From the NCBI GenBank assembly GCA_964604015.1, contig CAZRXF010000001.1, forward strand, positions 1-64,000: a stretch of DNA of 64,000 nucleotides. Direction: 5' to 3'. This document shows, piece by piece, positions 17,797 to 25,890 of this stretch. The position numbers and the translations under genes are program-made. The stretch is from CANNBR01 sp964604015 (GTDB lineage: Bacteria > Babelota > Babeliae > Babelales > CAIQNR01). The notes under the pieces are model-generated. The model worked only from the letters and a program-made list of their open reading frames with translations. It ran no database searches and was not told the origin of the DNA. The number at the start of each line of letters is the position of its first letter. Positions within the stretch are counted from its first letter, which is position 1.

Positions 17797-19044
17797 TTAA
17801 GAAGAGATTCGAATGCTGAGGTTGTCGAGGGTTCCAGTGAGCAGCATTTTTTGTAAATAGTCCTGTTGAATTTGAATAAAGTTGAACGGTGAGCTGTAAG
17901 GGCGTAGGTAATCGGCGATACTGTTTTGATAGGCAATGTTTTGGGTATAGATATTGGTCTGTAAGCCTGCCATCTCATCATCATAGATGCCATAATTATT
18001 GCCATCAATAGCGTTATGCCTGATGAAATTATTTGAACTTCCACGTAATAAAATTCCGTAAGAATAAGCATCAGAGGCATCAGTTATGTTGCCTTGGCTT
18101 GTCGAATTTTGCACATAACAATTTTGAGAATTTTCGAGAAAAATTCCATAACATTCTCCTGATGTTGAGCTATTTGAAAGAGCTGAACTGTTTTGGATAT
18201 AGCTGGTACGTCTTACATTCTTAAAATGGATACCAGCCGTACTGGTCGTTCCTTGGTTGCCAGAGGTTGCACATTGGCTCAGAAATACGGTTTTGCAGGT
18301 ATCAAAAAAATAGCCATATGCAGATCCCTTATCACTTACGTTATTCTGGCTTGTGCAGTGCTGAATGGTGACACCAGAACAGTTCTTGGCAGAGATTCCA
18401 GAGACAGTAGAAGAGCTACTAGTACTTCCTGTAATAGTGCAGTTGGAGATAGAGACATGATCGGTGTATGAGAGAGAAATTCCTGAATTGCAGGAAATGA
18501 TCTTGATGGTATCGAGAGTGATATGACCGTCAGGACAAGTGGATGAGCCATTTACGGCGATTGCTGCTCCAGTAAATCCTACAAGGGTTCCATTTCTGAT
18601 GGTGACATTGGTGACTCCCGGAGAAATGGTTATGGCGCTTACAACCTGGCATTGCGGTCCTGCGTAGCTTAACATCTGCCCATTGAGATCGACTATGACG
18701 TTTGATTGCGTGATAACAAGTGGTGATACCGTTCCCGTGAAGTTTACCGATCCTGAGAGTTGATAACAGCCATTGGTAGAAAGTTGTTCGCCATGCGTTC
18801 CAAACTCATCAGGATCAAGAGGAATTCCGTAAGAGGAAGTTTCACTGGACTGCTGAGTAGGAGAGGGAGACGGTTGGGGAGCAACTGGTTGTTCAATCAA
18901 GAGTTGTAGAGCACTTGCTGTTTGAGCTGCTTGGGTTATTGAAATGAGTGGCGTATAAACCGCTATCGGGTTGATGAGACACAAGGTAGTGGTGGAGATC
19001 AAAGAAGATGCTACGCCCAAGAATAAAAACCTGGACACTGGCAT
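17797..19044 (-). CDS. Exported right-handed beta-helix protein 3
   Basis: 415 residues. A hydrophobic leader (FLFLGVASSLISTTTLCL) is followed by a proline/serine-rich linker around APQPSPSPTQQSSETSS and then beta-helix coils (SNVIVDLNGQML, VTNVTIRNGTLVGFTGAAI, SYTDHVSISNCTITGS, CSGVTIQHCTSQNN). The linker is unique among the four beta-helix proteins and may set the helix away from the cell surface. The start has AGGGCCC upstream. It lies 11 bases after the stop-side neighbour at 19056 and 18 bases before the next gene. No enzymatic motif seen. Confidence 0.72.
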   Translation of the reverse strand: MPVSRFLFLGVASSLISTTTLCLINPIAVYTPLISITQAAQTASALQLLIEQPVAPQPSPSPTQQSSETSSYGIPLDPDEFGTHGEQLSTNGCYQLSGSVNFTGTVSPLVITQSNVIVDLNGQMLSYAGPQCQVVSAITISPGVTNVTIRNGTLVGFTGAAIAVNGSSTCPDGHITLDTIKIISCNSGISLSYTDHVSISNCTITGSTSSSSTVSGISAKNCSGVTIQHCTSQNNVSDKGSAYGYFFDTCKTVFLSQCATSGNQGTTSTAGIHFKNVRRTSYIQNSSALSNSSTSGECYGIFLENSQNCYVQNSTSQGNITDASDAYSYGILLRGSSNNFIRHNAIDGNNYGIYDDEMAGLQTNIYTQNIAYQNSIADYLRPYSSPFNFIQIQQDYLQKMLLTGTLDNLSIRISS

Positions 19045-19055
19045 GATGGGCCCTA

Positions 19056-20594
19056 CTACGATGGGGTGACGGTAACGTTTTGAAACGGCTTAACAAGTGA
19101 GATGCCGCCCATGCCGCCAACAGGAACGGGAGCAGTTAAATTCAATTCGCCTTGTCCTGGATAGGTTATGCTGTAGTTGTTTGGATTTGTTCCCTGTCCA
19201 TTACCAAAAAAGAAACAGTCGGTGATAAGAGTTGTGCTACTTGTTGCAGTGTCGCGGATACCAAAGGCTTGTGAGGCTGTGTTGGAGCGATTATTAAAGA
19301 GTCGGCAATTTTTAATAATTGTTTGTGAACATCCGGCTAAGTTAATTCCGATTCCCCATGCGGCAGAGGCATCACTGCCATTTGCGCGGGCTTCACAATC
19401 GTTAAGAGAGTCATATAATTCTGTCTGAAGATCAAAACCTATACCCATTGTTGTAGCGCTTGCGGTGTTTCCTTGGTTGCCTGTTGCTGTACAGCGAATA
19501 AAGCTGTTTCCTGAACCACCAGTGGCATAAAAACCTTTGCTACCATCGGTTGAAGCTGAAGCAAATGTCCCTGCAACATTGTAGTTACTTTCAGAGTCGA
19601 TAATGTCTGCATAGAGGCTTGCTGAAAGGTAGAACCCATAACTGTTTTTAGTACCGTTGTTATTTGCAGCAATACATTTTTCCCAGACAAATGAATTTAC
19701 TGTGTTTGCATAAAATCCATAGCCTGTTCCTCCGGTTGCACTGGATCCTGTATTATTTTGAGCGGTACAGTTAGTGAACATGCAGGCTGAACAACCAGAT
19801 GTGGTTCCAACGACTTTGAACCCATAAGCGTCTTGACCTTTGTTGGCGCTTGCGTCGCAATGGTCAAAGACAACGTTGATGGAATTTTGAACCAATGCAC
19901 CAACGCCATTTTGTGATGCTGTTCTGCCGTCAGAATGATCAAAGAGTGAATTGTGTACAAAAATGTTTTGACAATAATCAAGCTGGAGTGCAACCGCATC
20001 ATTGCTTCCTGCAATACCCGTGGTACGAGAAACAATAGTGTTTTGGATGGTACAGTTGCTGACATCGGTGCTTGCTCCTACCGTTCCTGCAAAACGAATT
20101 CCTTGTTTGCCGCAATTACTGATTACTACGTCTTGGATGCGGATGTTATCGCAGCCTGCGCCAACAAAAATTCCCGTTCCTTGAAACCCGACAATGCTGC
20201 CATTTTTGATGGTGATATTTTTTTGTCCAGGGTTAATTTCAATGCCATTAGTCCCCGCTGTCGAGACATTTTGATAGAGCGTCTTTCCTCCAAGATCAAT
20301 TACCAGGTTGTTAGATTGCACAAAAAACGCGGTATTTCCCCCAGCTGTTACGCTCGAGCTTGCACCTTGAAAACCGATATCGTCCACAAACGTTGCAGTA
20401 CCGGGAGTTGTTGCGGTGAACGTTTTCAAAAGTGAATTACCCCCTGGAGTGCGAAAATCAGTTTTTGAGATGGGAAGCATGTAATGAAAACTGACGATTT
20501 CATGTTTGAGTGCAGGGTGCGGGCGACGAGTCTGTGCTGCATGAGATACCGCAGCAGTAACGGCTATGAAAATAGACAAACGACGTAGAACCAT
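19056..20594 (-). CDS. Exported right-handed beta-helix protein 4
   Basis: 512 residues with signal peptide MVLRRLSIFIAVTAAVSHAA. The body has NNLVIDLGGKTLYQNV, QKNITIKNGSIVGFQGTGI, CDNIRIQDVVISNCGKQGI and then GFKVxxxxxGCxxC and GFYAN coils, the same arrangement as the other three beta-helix proteins. GGAGAGAG precedes the ATG. It is the first gene of the minus-strand surface array and is 48 bases or fewer from yebC, so readthrough from yebC/ruvB is possible. Fold assignment is strong; surface exposure and binding role are inferred. Confidence 0.75.
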   Translation of the reverse strand: MVLRRLSIFIAVTAAVSHAAQTRRPHPALKHEIVSFHYMLPISKTDFRTPGGNSLLKTFTATTPGTATFVDDIGFQGASSSVTAGGNTAFFVQSNNLVIDLGGKTLYQNVSTAGTNGIEINPGQKNITIKNGSIVGFQGTGIFVGAGCDNIRIQDVVISNCGKQGIRFAGTVGASTDVSNCTIQNTIVSRTTGIAGSNDAVALQLDYCQNIFVHNSLFDHSDGRTASQNGVGALVQNSINVVFDHCDASANKGQDAYGFKVVGTTSGCSACMFTNCTAQNNTGSSATGGTGYGFYANTVNSFVWEKCIAANNNGTKNSYGFYLSASLYADIIDSESNYNVAGTFASASTDGSKGFYATGGSGNSFIRCTATGNQGNTASATTMGIGFDLQTELYDSLNDCEARANGSDASAAWGIGINLAGCSQTIIKNCRLFNNRSNTASQAFGIRDTATSSTTLITDCFFFGNGQGTNPNNYSITYPGQGELNLTAPVPVGGMGGISLVKPFQNVTVTPS

Positions 20595-20641
20595 ATCTCT
20601 CTCCTTTTTAAGATTTGGTAACGCGGTGACGATATAACGGA

Positions 20642-21352
20642 TTATCCTATGTTGGAATACACGTTTTGTATATCGTCAAGTTCGTCAAGCGCCTGAAGAA
20701 AATCGATAGCCTTTTCTTCCTGGTCAGCTGGAGGGGTGACATGATCTTTGGCAACCCATTCAACTTCTGCTGAATCGATTGTTAAGCCAGTGTCTGCCAT
20801 TGCCTTTTTTACCGCTTCAAGTGCCTTGAGCTCAGTGGTGATGATAAAAAGACCGTCTTCTTTGACGATGTTTTCAACGTCGTAGTCGAGGAGTTTTTCA
20901 AGAAGTTCGTCTTCTGTCAGAGCTCCGGTTGCTTTGATGATCCCCTTGAGCGAAAACATCCAGTTAACGGTACCTGTTTCGCCTAGGTTGCCACCTTTTT
21001 TAGAAAAGACGTGGCGTAATTCTGCGACGGCACGATTCTTGTTATCGGTCAACATTTCAACCATAACGGCGATACCACCAGGGCCGTAGCCTTCGTACAT
21101 GTGCTTTTCGTATGCAACGCCAGGAAGCTCACCAGTACCTTTTTGAATGGCGCGTTTGATGTTTTCCTGAGGCATATTGATCTGTTTTGCCTTATCAACC
21201 AGGGTGCGCAGGCGGGGATTGTTGTGAACATCGCCACTTTCACGGGCGCAGACAGTGATTTCTTTTACCAGCTTGGTAAAAGCCTTTCCTCGAACCGCGT
21301 CTTCTTTTGCCTTTTTGTGTTTAATATTTGCCCATTTTGAATGACCTGACAT
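20642..21352 (-). CDS. yebC: YebC/PmpR-family protein
   Basis: 236 residues, the usual family length. The N-terminus MSGHSKWANIKHKKAKEDA is diagnostic for YebC/PmpR. Later family blocks are visible: NIKRAIQKGTGELPG, YEGYGPGGIAVMVEMLTDN, LRHVFSKKGGNLGETGTVNW and a C-terminal domain ending in ALDELDDIQNVYSN. Family members are cytoplasmic; they were first described as transcription regulators and more recently linked to relief of ribosome stalling at proline stretches. GAGGAT precedes the ATG. It lies 15 bases after ruvB in the same direction, a common pairing with Holliday junction genes. Confidence 0.95.
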   Translation of the reverse strand: MSGHSKWANIKHKKAKEDAVRGKAFTKLVKEITVCARESGDVHNNPRLRTLVDKAKQINMPQENIKRAIQKGTGELPGVAYEKHMYEGYGPGGIAVMVEMLTDNKNRAVAELRHVFSKKGGNLGETGTVNWMFSLKGIIKATGALTEDELLEKLLDYDVENIVKEDGLFIITTELKALEAVKKAMADTGLTIDSAEVEWVAKDHVTPPADQEEKAIDFLQALDELDDIQNVYSNIG

Positions 21353-21367
21353 TGGAGATCCTCGTTC

Positions 21368-22405
21368 TTAAAGTAGGGTGTTTTGCCCAAAGTATTTCTT
21401 TTGTAGAAAGGGTAGCCGTTTGTACGGTATCTGTCGACCCCGGGGGGTTTTTTCTAAGTACCCTTTTCGCAATAAGAACGGTTCATAGACTGATTCGATC
21501 GTTTCTTTGTCCTCACCAATAAGTGATGAAAGGGTCTCAAGTCCGACAGGGCCCCCATTAAAATGTTCCATGAGCTTTTTCAAGATGAGATTATCTACGA
21601 TTGTGAGCCCCTCATCATCGATGCCCAAAAACGTAAGAGCTGATGTGGTCAGTGTATCATCGGCGCAAGGTTGTTTTTTAACTTGTGCAAAATCACGCAC
21701 ACGACGAAGCATTTTTTTGGCAATGCGTGGAGTTCCTCGTGCTGATCGGGCAATGCGCAAAGCCGCATCGTCAGTAATGGTTAGACCAAGAAACTGAGCA
21801 CTTTGTAACACGATCTTTTTAAGATCTTCATCAAGATAAAAATCAAGGCGTTCCGTGATACCAAAGCGGCTTCGTAGCGGTGCTGAAATTTTTCCCGATT
21901 GGGTAGTTGCGCCCACAAGAGTGAACGGATTGATCGGGAGATTAATCGATTTTGCCCCGGCTCCTTGTCCAATGATGACATCGACACGAAAATGTTCCAT
22001 TGCTGTGTAGAGTACTTCCTCAACGTTGGTAGGCATGCGGTGGATTTCATCAATGAACAGAATATCGCGTGGTTCAAGGCTTGAAAGAATGGAAACAAGA
22101 TCTCCGGTACGTTCCATCATTGGTCCACTGCAAACTTTGATTCCAACTTGCATGACCTGAGCCATAATGTGAGAAAGGGTTGTTTTTCCTAGTCCAGGAG
22201 GCCCAAAAAGCAACAAATGATCAAGCGCTTCTCCGCGCATTTTTGCAGCATGGGTGTAGATGGCAAGTTTTTCTTTAAGCTCTTCCTGCCCCAGGTACTC
22301 ATCAAATGATTTGGGGTTAAAGTCATACTGCTGTTCTTCAGGTGTTTCCTGGAGAACAATAAGCTCATGCTCAAAATGAATGTTTGATTCCGGTTTGTTG
22401 TTCAT
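21368..22405 (-). CDS. ruvB: Holliday junction branch migration ATPase RuvB
   Basis: 345 residues, typical length. Domains in order: AAA+ large domain with Walker A FGPPGLGKT (68-75), Walker B ILFIDEIHR (D119, E120), sensor and arginine-finger region around VGATTQSGKISAPLRSRFG, small domain with RGTPRIAKKMLRRVRDFA, and a winged helix ending near PRGRQIPYKRL. It forms hexameric motors on Holliday junctions with RuvA, resolved by RuvC; neither partner is in this window. AAAGGTC lies before the ATG. It begins a minus-strand unit with yebC, divergent from the exported-protein genes at 22639. Confidence 0.97.
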   Translation of the reverse strand: MNNKPESNIHFEHELIVLQETPEEQQYDFNPKSFDEYLGQEELKEKLAIYTHAAKMRGEALDHLLLFGPPGLGKTTLSHIMAQVMQVGIKVCSGPMMERTGDLVSILSSLEPRDILFIDEIHRMPTNVEEVLYTAMEHFRVDVIIGQGAGAKSINLPINPFTLVGATTQSGKISAPLRSRFGITERLDFYLDEDLKKIVLQSAQFLGLTITDDAALRIARSARGTPRIAKKMLRRVRDFAQVKKQPCADDTLTTSALTFLGIDDEGLTIVDNLILKKLMEHFNGGPVGLETLSSLIGEDKETIESVYEPFLLRKGYLEKTPRGRQIPYKRLPFLQKKYFGQNTLL

Positions 22406-22539
22406 AGAAGACCTTTACGTTACGGTGCGCTGCTTTAGCACAAGAATAGCGGGACATTCACAAAAAAAAAGCTTACAGGCGGATTTGAGGAGGCAAGGAA
22501 AGTTTTTTTAACTATAGCGTAGACGCTGTTTATTGCAAT

Positions 22540-22567
22540 TTGAAATATTAATCACTAGTCTTATTAG
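22540..22567 (+). promoter_or_regulatory. Possible promoter for the 22639 gene
   Basis: TTGAAA at 22540-22545, a 16-base spacer and TATTAG at 22562-22567, about 70 bases before the ATG. The fit is moderate in an AT-rich stretch, so this is tentative. Confidence 0.35.
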
Positions 22568-22638
22568 TAATGAGGAGAGACTCTGTGGTGAGTCGAAGTA
22601 GAGGTTATAAGTTAAGTAAGATAGGTTGGGGTTGCAAA

Positions 22639-23316
22639 ATGAAAAGAACAGCGATTTCTTTAATGATATTAGGTTTGTGTTTTAGTTCTACTAAAGCTTC
22701 CGATGCTTCTCGTGTAAAACGAGTGAAGCTTGCTAATCCTTCTGTAAAAACTAGGGCTTCTCTTGTCAAAAAAAGAGTTTCTTTTCACCCCGATGGGGTA
22801 ACCGCTGTGGTTGAAGTTCCACGATGGGAAAAACGAATAGATTATGCAGGCGGTGATAGGTCTGAAGGTTTTTCGTCTACTGTTGAAGAAATTGAATCAC
22901 AATTTCAAGCGTGGCAGGAGCAAGTGGATAGAGAGATCAAAGAAGGGTTACAGAATGATCAACAGCACTTACATTATATTGCCGATTTGATTTCAAGGTT
23001 AGATTATTTTTCTCGTATTTTGAGAGATGAGAAGGATGCTCGTATGTTTTCTAGATTGTTAGCAATTGAAAATATGGAAGAGCAAAAAAAGGCATTTAGA
23101 TTATTTTTTGCTCTTTTAGAAAGCATTCCTACATATAAGGCTGAACTGCAATCCTATTATGATGACCAGATGCGTTTGCGCGAGCAACAACGGTATGATG
23201 AAGCTATTGCAAGGCGAGCAACAGAAGAAGGTATTGGAAGCGCAATAGCAGAATGTTTGATAGATTTTGAAACTAAGTTTGGGCTGAATGAGGGATTTGA
23301 TCTTTCTGGGGAGTAG
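22639..23316 (+). CDS. Exported protein with RVSF motif, paralogue of 25082-25879
   Basis: 225 residues from ATG 22639; the frame is open to 22570, but the signal peptide (MKRTAISLMILGLCFSSTKA) begins here. After a basic stretch there is KKRVSF at residues 44-49, then a conserved helical domain (IESQFQAWQEQVD, LHYIADLISRLDYFSRIL, FRLFFALLESIPTYKAELQ) that aligns with the gene at 25082. No known family recognised. RVSF fits the protein phosphatase 1 docking consensus, which would make sense for a factor delivered to a eukaryotic host, but this is inference from a short motif. It is the first gene of a plus-strand set of four exported proteins. Confidence 0.7.
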   Translation: MKRTAISLMILGLCFSSTKASDASRVKRVKLANPSVKTRASLVKKRVSFHPDGVTAVVEVPRWEKRIDYAGGDRSEGFSSTVEEIESQFQAWQEQVDREIKEGLQNDQQHLHYIADLISRLDYFSRILRDEKDARMFSRLLAIENMEEQKKAFRLFFALLESIPTYKAELQSYYDDQMRLREQQRYDEAIARRATEEGIGSAIAECLIDFETKFGLNEGFDLSGE

Positions 23317-23379
23317 AGAGTAAAACTCGAACTTTTACAAATTAAAAAAAGTTTCGCGACGGCCAAAAATGGAGGAAAA

Positions 23380-24330
23380 ATGGTGAATAAAAAATTAGTC
23401 GGGTTGATATTTTGCAGTTTAGTATTTTTTGTTGACGGGTCGAGTATGCAGCCTGCAAAGAAAAAAACCGGGCATGTGAGTCCTGCAAATTTTGCCAGGA
23501 TTACAAATTGGAATTCAGAGTACAACCAGGAAGTGGATAGACGCGTCCCGAAATACGCTACTCCAGGAACTGACACATCAATTGGGGACCCTGAACATCG
23601 TCCTGCTGTTTGGAAGCCAGCAAGAAAACCTTTATTCGATTATACGTTTCCTATGAAAGATTGTACCCCTAGCGGACATTATGCTGATCTGTTGCACCGG
23701 GTGGATTACACACCCAGCGGGCTTGACTATGTAGCGTATGATGAAGATGGCAATGAGGTAGGTCCTGCACCAAAAGGGCTTCAGAAAAATAGTGGCATGT
23801 CTTATTACGAGCCATTATCGTTTGATGAAATGAAGGCAGAGCACGTACTATTTGCTAGCGACGTAGCAGCACTTTTTGGGTTGGAGGAGGCAGCTTTGGT
23901 GGCTACAGAGGTGGCTTTGGTACAAGAAACGCTTAGAAATCTTCTAGGTTATAAGACAAAATTTGACGTTAGTGAACAAGAGGAACTGATTAGGAGAATG
24001 AATCCTAGAGAACAGGTTTTTCAGTATAAAAAGCTTCTTGAACTTGAACGGTCGTTGAGGGCTTTTCTGCACGTTATTGGTGCTCCGAAGCTTAGTGCTA
24101 TGGTGACCAATCCAGAACTTCATTACTTTCAATTACTAGTGGGTTTTGAATATTTCTTGATTCAGAATTTGGCCCGGGTATGGGATCGTGTAGTGACGCA
24201 AGAACTTATTGATCAGGTTGAGCAAAAAAACTTTGGTGAAGCTGAAGCGGCAGCAAAAAGGGCCGCTCAGGAAGCGGTGTTTGTGGAATGGTTACAGGAC
24301 TTTGCCTTAGAAGAGACAGAAGCGCAATAG
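23380..24330 (+). CDS. Exported helical protein of unknown family
   Basis: 316 residues, GGAGG four bases before the ATG. Signal peptide MVNKKLVGLIFCSLVFFVDG. The mature part opens with a basic segment, has two similar turns CTPSGHYADLLHRVDY and TPSGLDYVAYDEDG near residues 95-125, then an alpha-helical C-terminal half (VATEVALVQETLRNLLGY, QYKKLLELERSLRAFLHVI) ending in a glutamate/alanine-rich helix. I recognise no domain. Position between two RVSF paralogues suggests a shared role in the exported set. Confidence 0.65.
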   Translation: MVNKKLVGLIFCSLVFFVDGSSMQPAKKKTGHVSPANFARITNWNSEYNQEVDRRVPKYATPGTDTSIGDPEHRPAVWKPARKPLFDYTFPMKDCTPSGHYADLLHRVDYTPSGLDYVAYDEDGNEVGPAPKGLQKNSGMSYYEPLSFDEMKAEHVLFASDVAALFGLEEAALVATEVALVQETLRNLLGYKTKFDVSEQEELIRRMNPREQVFQYKKLLELERSLRAFLHVIGAPKLSAMVTNPELHYFQLLVGFEYFLIQNLARVWDRVVTQELIDQVEQKNFGEAEAAAKRAAQEAVFVEWLQDFALEETEAQ

Positions 24331-24377
24331 GACATCTAAATGAACAAAGAGTTATATCGTCAAGTGAATGGAAAACG

Positions 24378-25046
24378 ATGAAAAAAATACTGTTCATGGT
24401 GGTAGTTGGTGGTCTTCCTGATGCAGTGTATTCTGCTCAGGCTGCTGAGGAAAGAGAGCTTTCTGTAGGGGTGGATCAACGGGATGAAGGATACGAAGAT
24501 GGTAAGCATCGTACAGAAAGCACTTTGTTTCATTCTGAATTTCATGAGTCAATTGAAAAGGAAGGAGCGGTCAGTGATTCTTCTTCTGCTCCTGTGCATC
24601 GTGTTCAATGGCATAAAGTGACCTACGACGATGAACCTGCAGGAGAGATTAATTTTGAAGAAAGTCCTCTTTCTCAAAAAGAAAAGCATGCGATTATTCG
24701 TCAACTGGAGGCACAACACAAAAATGTAATGCTGCAACAGGAGAAAGAAGATGAAGAAGATGAACGAGTTCCCGAATTGAGTGAGATAGAGGCCGAGTAT
24801 GAAGCACTTGTTGGTCCTGCAAGTACCCGTTTTTTAAGTATTGATCCGAAAAATATGAGCAGTTCAGAAATAAAGACGTTAAGCAAAACGATAGCGTACC
24901 TGGGTATTTTTAAAGGACTTCTTGCTCAACTGGAACAACGTGAAGGGCTAGATGCCCAAGAACTTGAAAAAGTGACTGCTTTCAAGAAGCGAATCATTCA
25001 AGAAAGAAAAGATCTGCTAGCTCTTCAAGAGAAAGTTGGCATGTAA
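24378..25046 (+). CDS. Exported acidic coiled-coil protein
   Basis: 222 residues from ATG 24378, where the hydrophobic leader MKKILFMVVVGGLPDAVYSA begins; the frame is open to 24288 but that extension overlaps the previous gene and lacks a signal. No strong ribosome binding site is visible, so it may depend on coupling to the gene ending at 24330. The mature protein is very acidic with a segment HRVQWHKVTYDDEP, then coiled-coil-prone helices (LEAQHKNVMLQQEKEDEEDE, LEKVTAFKKRIIQERKDLL). Function unknown. Confidence 0.6.
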   Translation: MKKILFMVVVGGLPDAVYSAQAAEERELSVGVDQRDEGYEDGKHRTESTLFHSEFHESIEKEGAVSDSSSAPVHRVQWHKVTYDDEPAGEINFEESPLSQKEKHAIIRQLEAQHKNVMLQQEKEDEEDERVPELSEIEAEYEALVGPASTRFLSIDPKNMSSSEIKTLSKTIAYLGIFKGLLAQLEQREGLDAQELEKVTAFKKRIIQERKDLLALQEKVGM

Positions 25047-25081
25047 ATTAGATGACTGAAAAATGGAAACATGGAGGAATT

Positions 25082-25879
25082 ATGAATAATAAAATGACAG
25101 TTCTTTTGCTAGCAGCGATGTGGGGAATTTTGGATCTTCATGCTTCTAGTTTTCAACCTGCTTATTCTCGGAGAGCTGTGCAAAAACCTGAGTGGGAAGG
25201 TTCTTACGCTGGTTACAGGAGACTTCCGAATCATCGAGCCTTTCTACCGGCCAAAAAAAAGCAAGTTTCTTTTTTTGATTCTTCTCAAGATCCTAATCTT
25301 GAGAAAACACGAGTTCCCAAGCTGGTAAGTAAAATCGCTGAGGTACCAAAATGGGACAAAATGGGAAGCTATGCGAGCTATGACACCATGGTTGATGGGT
25401 TGTTAGCACTTGGGCTGACAGTTGAAACAATTCAGTCTCAGTACCGCGCATGGCAGGAAGAGGTGGATGCAGAGAAAACAAGATTGGGAGCTTTCACGCT
25501 TTCAGATGAACGACAGCTTGATTACATCGATTACCTAATTCGTGAGCTTCATTATCTTTCACAAGTTTTGTCTTTTGAGCGTGATTTCCATAACTATTCA
25601 GGCTTAGAAGCAATTGTGGGAGAAGAAGAGCAGGATAAAGCATTGGATTTGTTTCTTACGCTTTTAGAAGAAATTCCGATGTACATAGATCAATTGCAAG
25701 CATATTATGATGAGCAGTTGCATCGCATTCTTGAAGATCGAGTACAACTTCAAACACAGCTTATGCAGCAAGAACGGCAACGCATTGAAGCTGAACGGGC
25801 AGCGGGTGAGGCAGCTCTTGGGATAGACCTTATGAGTATTCTGGATACCCCATTTGATGATGATGCCCTGTACCTGTAG
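25082..25879 (+). CDS. Exported protein with KQVSF motif, paralogue of 22639-23316
   Basis: 265 residues from ATG 25082, chosen because GGAGG lies five bases upstream and the signal peptide starts here (MTVLLLAAMWGILDLHA). It keeps the layout of the 22639 gene: a basic region with KKKQVSFFD (K60-F64), then IQSQYRAWQEEVDAE, LDYIDYLIRELHYLSQVL, LDLFLTLLEEIPMYIDQLQ and a long C-terminal helix. The two are clear paralogues separated by two unrelated exported genes. It ends 11 bases from the stop of the convergent rodA. Possible host-directed role is inferred only from the conserved motif. Confidence 0.7.
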   Translation: MNNKMTVLLLAAMWGILDLHASSFQPAYSRRAVQKPEWEGSYAGYRRLPNHRAFLPAKKKQVSFFDSSQDPNLEKTRVPKLVSKIAEVPKWDKMGSYASYDTMVDGLLALGLTVETIQSQYRAWQEEVDAEKTRLGAFTLSDERQLDYIDYLIRELHYLSQVLSFERDFHNYSGLEAIVGEEEQDKALDLFLTLLEEIPMYIDQLQAYYDEQLHRILEDRVQLQTQLMQQERQRIEAERAAGEAALGIDLMSILDTPFDDDALYL

Positions 25880-25890
25880 ATGATACTGAC

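Noticed and set aside
19953..20435. 160-codon plus-strand frame inside the fourth beta-helix gene
   Set aside because: Shadow frame; composition and lack of ribosome binding site argue against it.
12351..20594. Polysaccharide lyase activity of the beta-helix proteins
   Set aside because: The fold is shared with pectate lyases, but no calcium or catalytic lysine/arginine pattern was identified.
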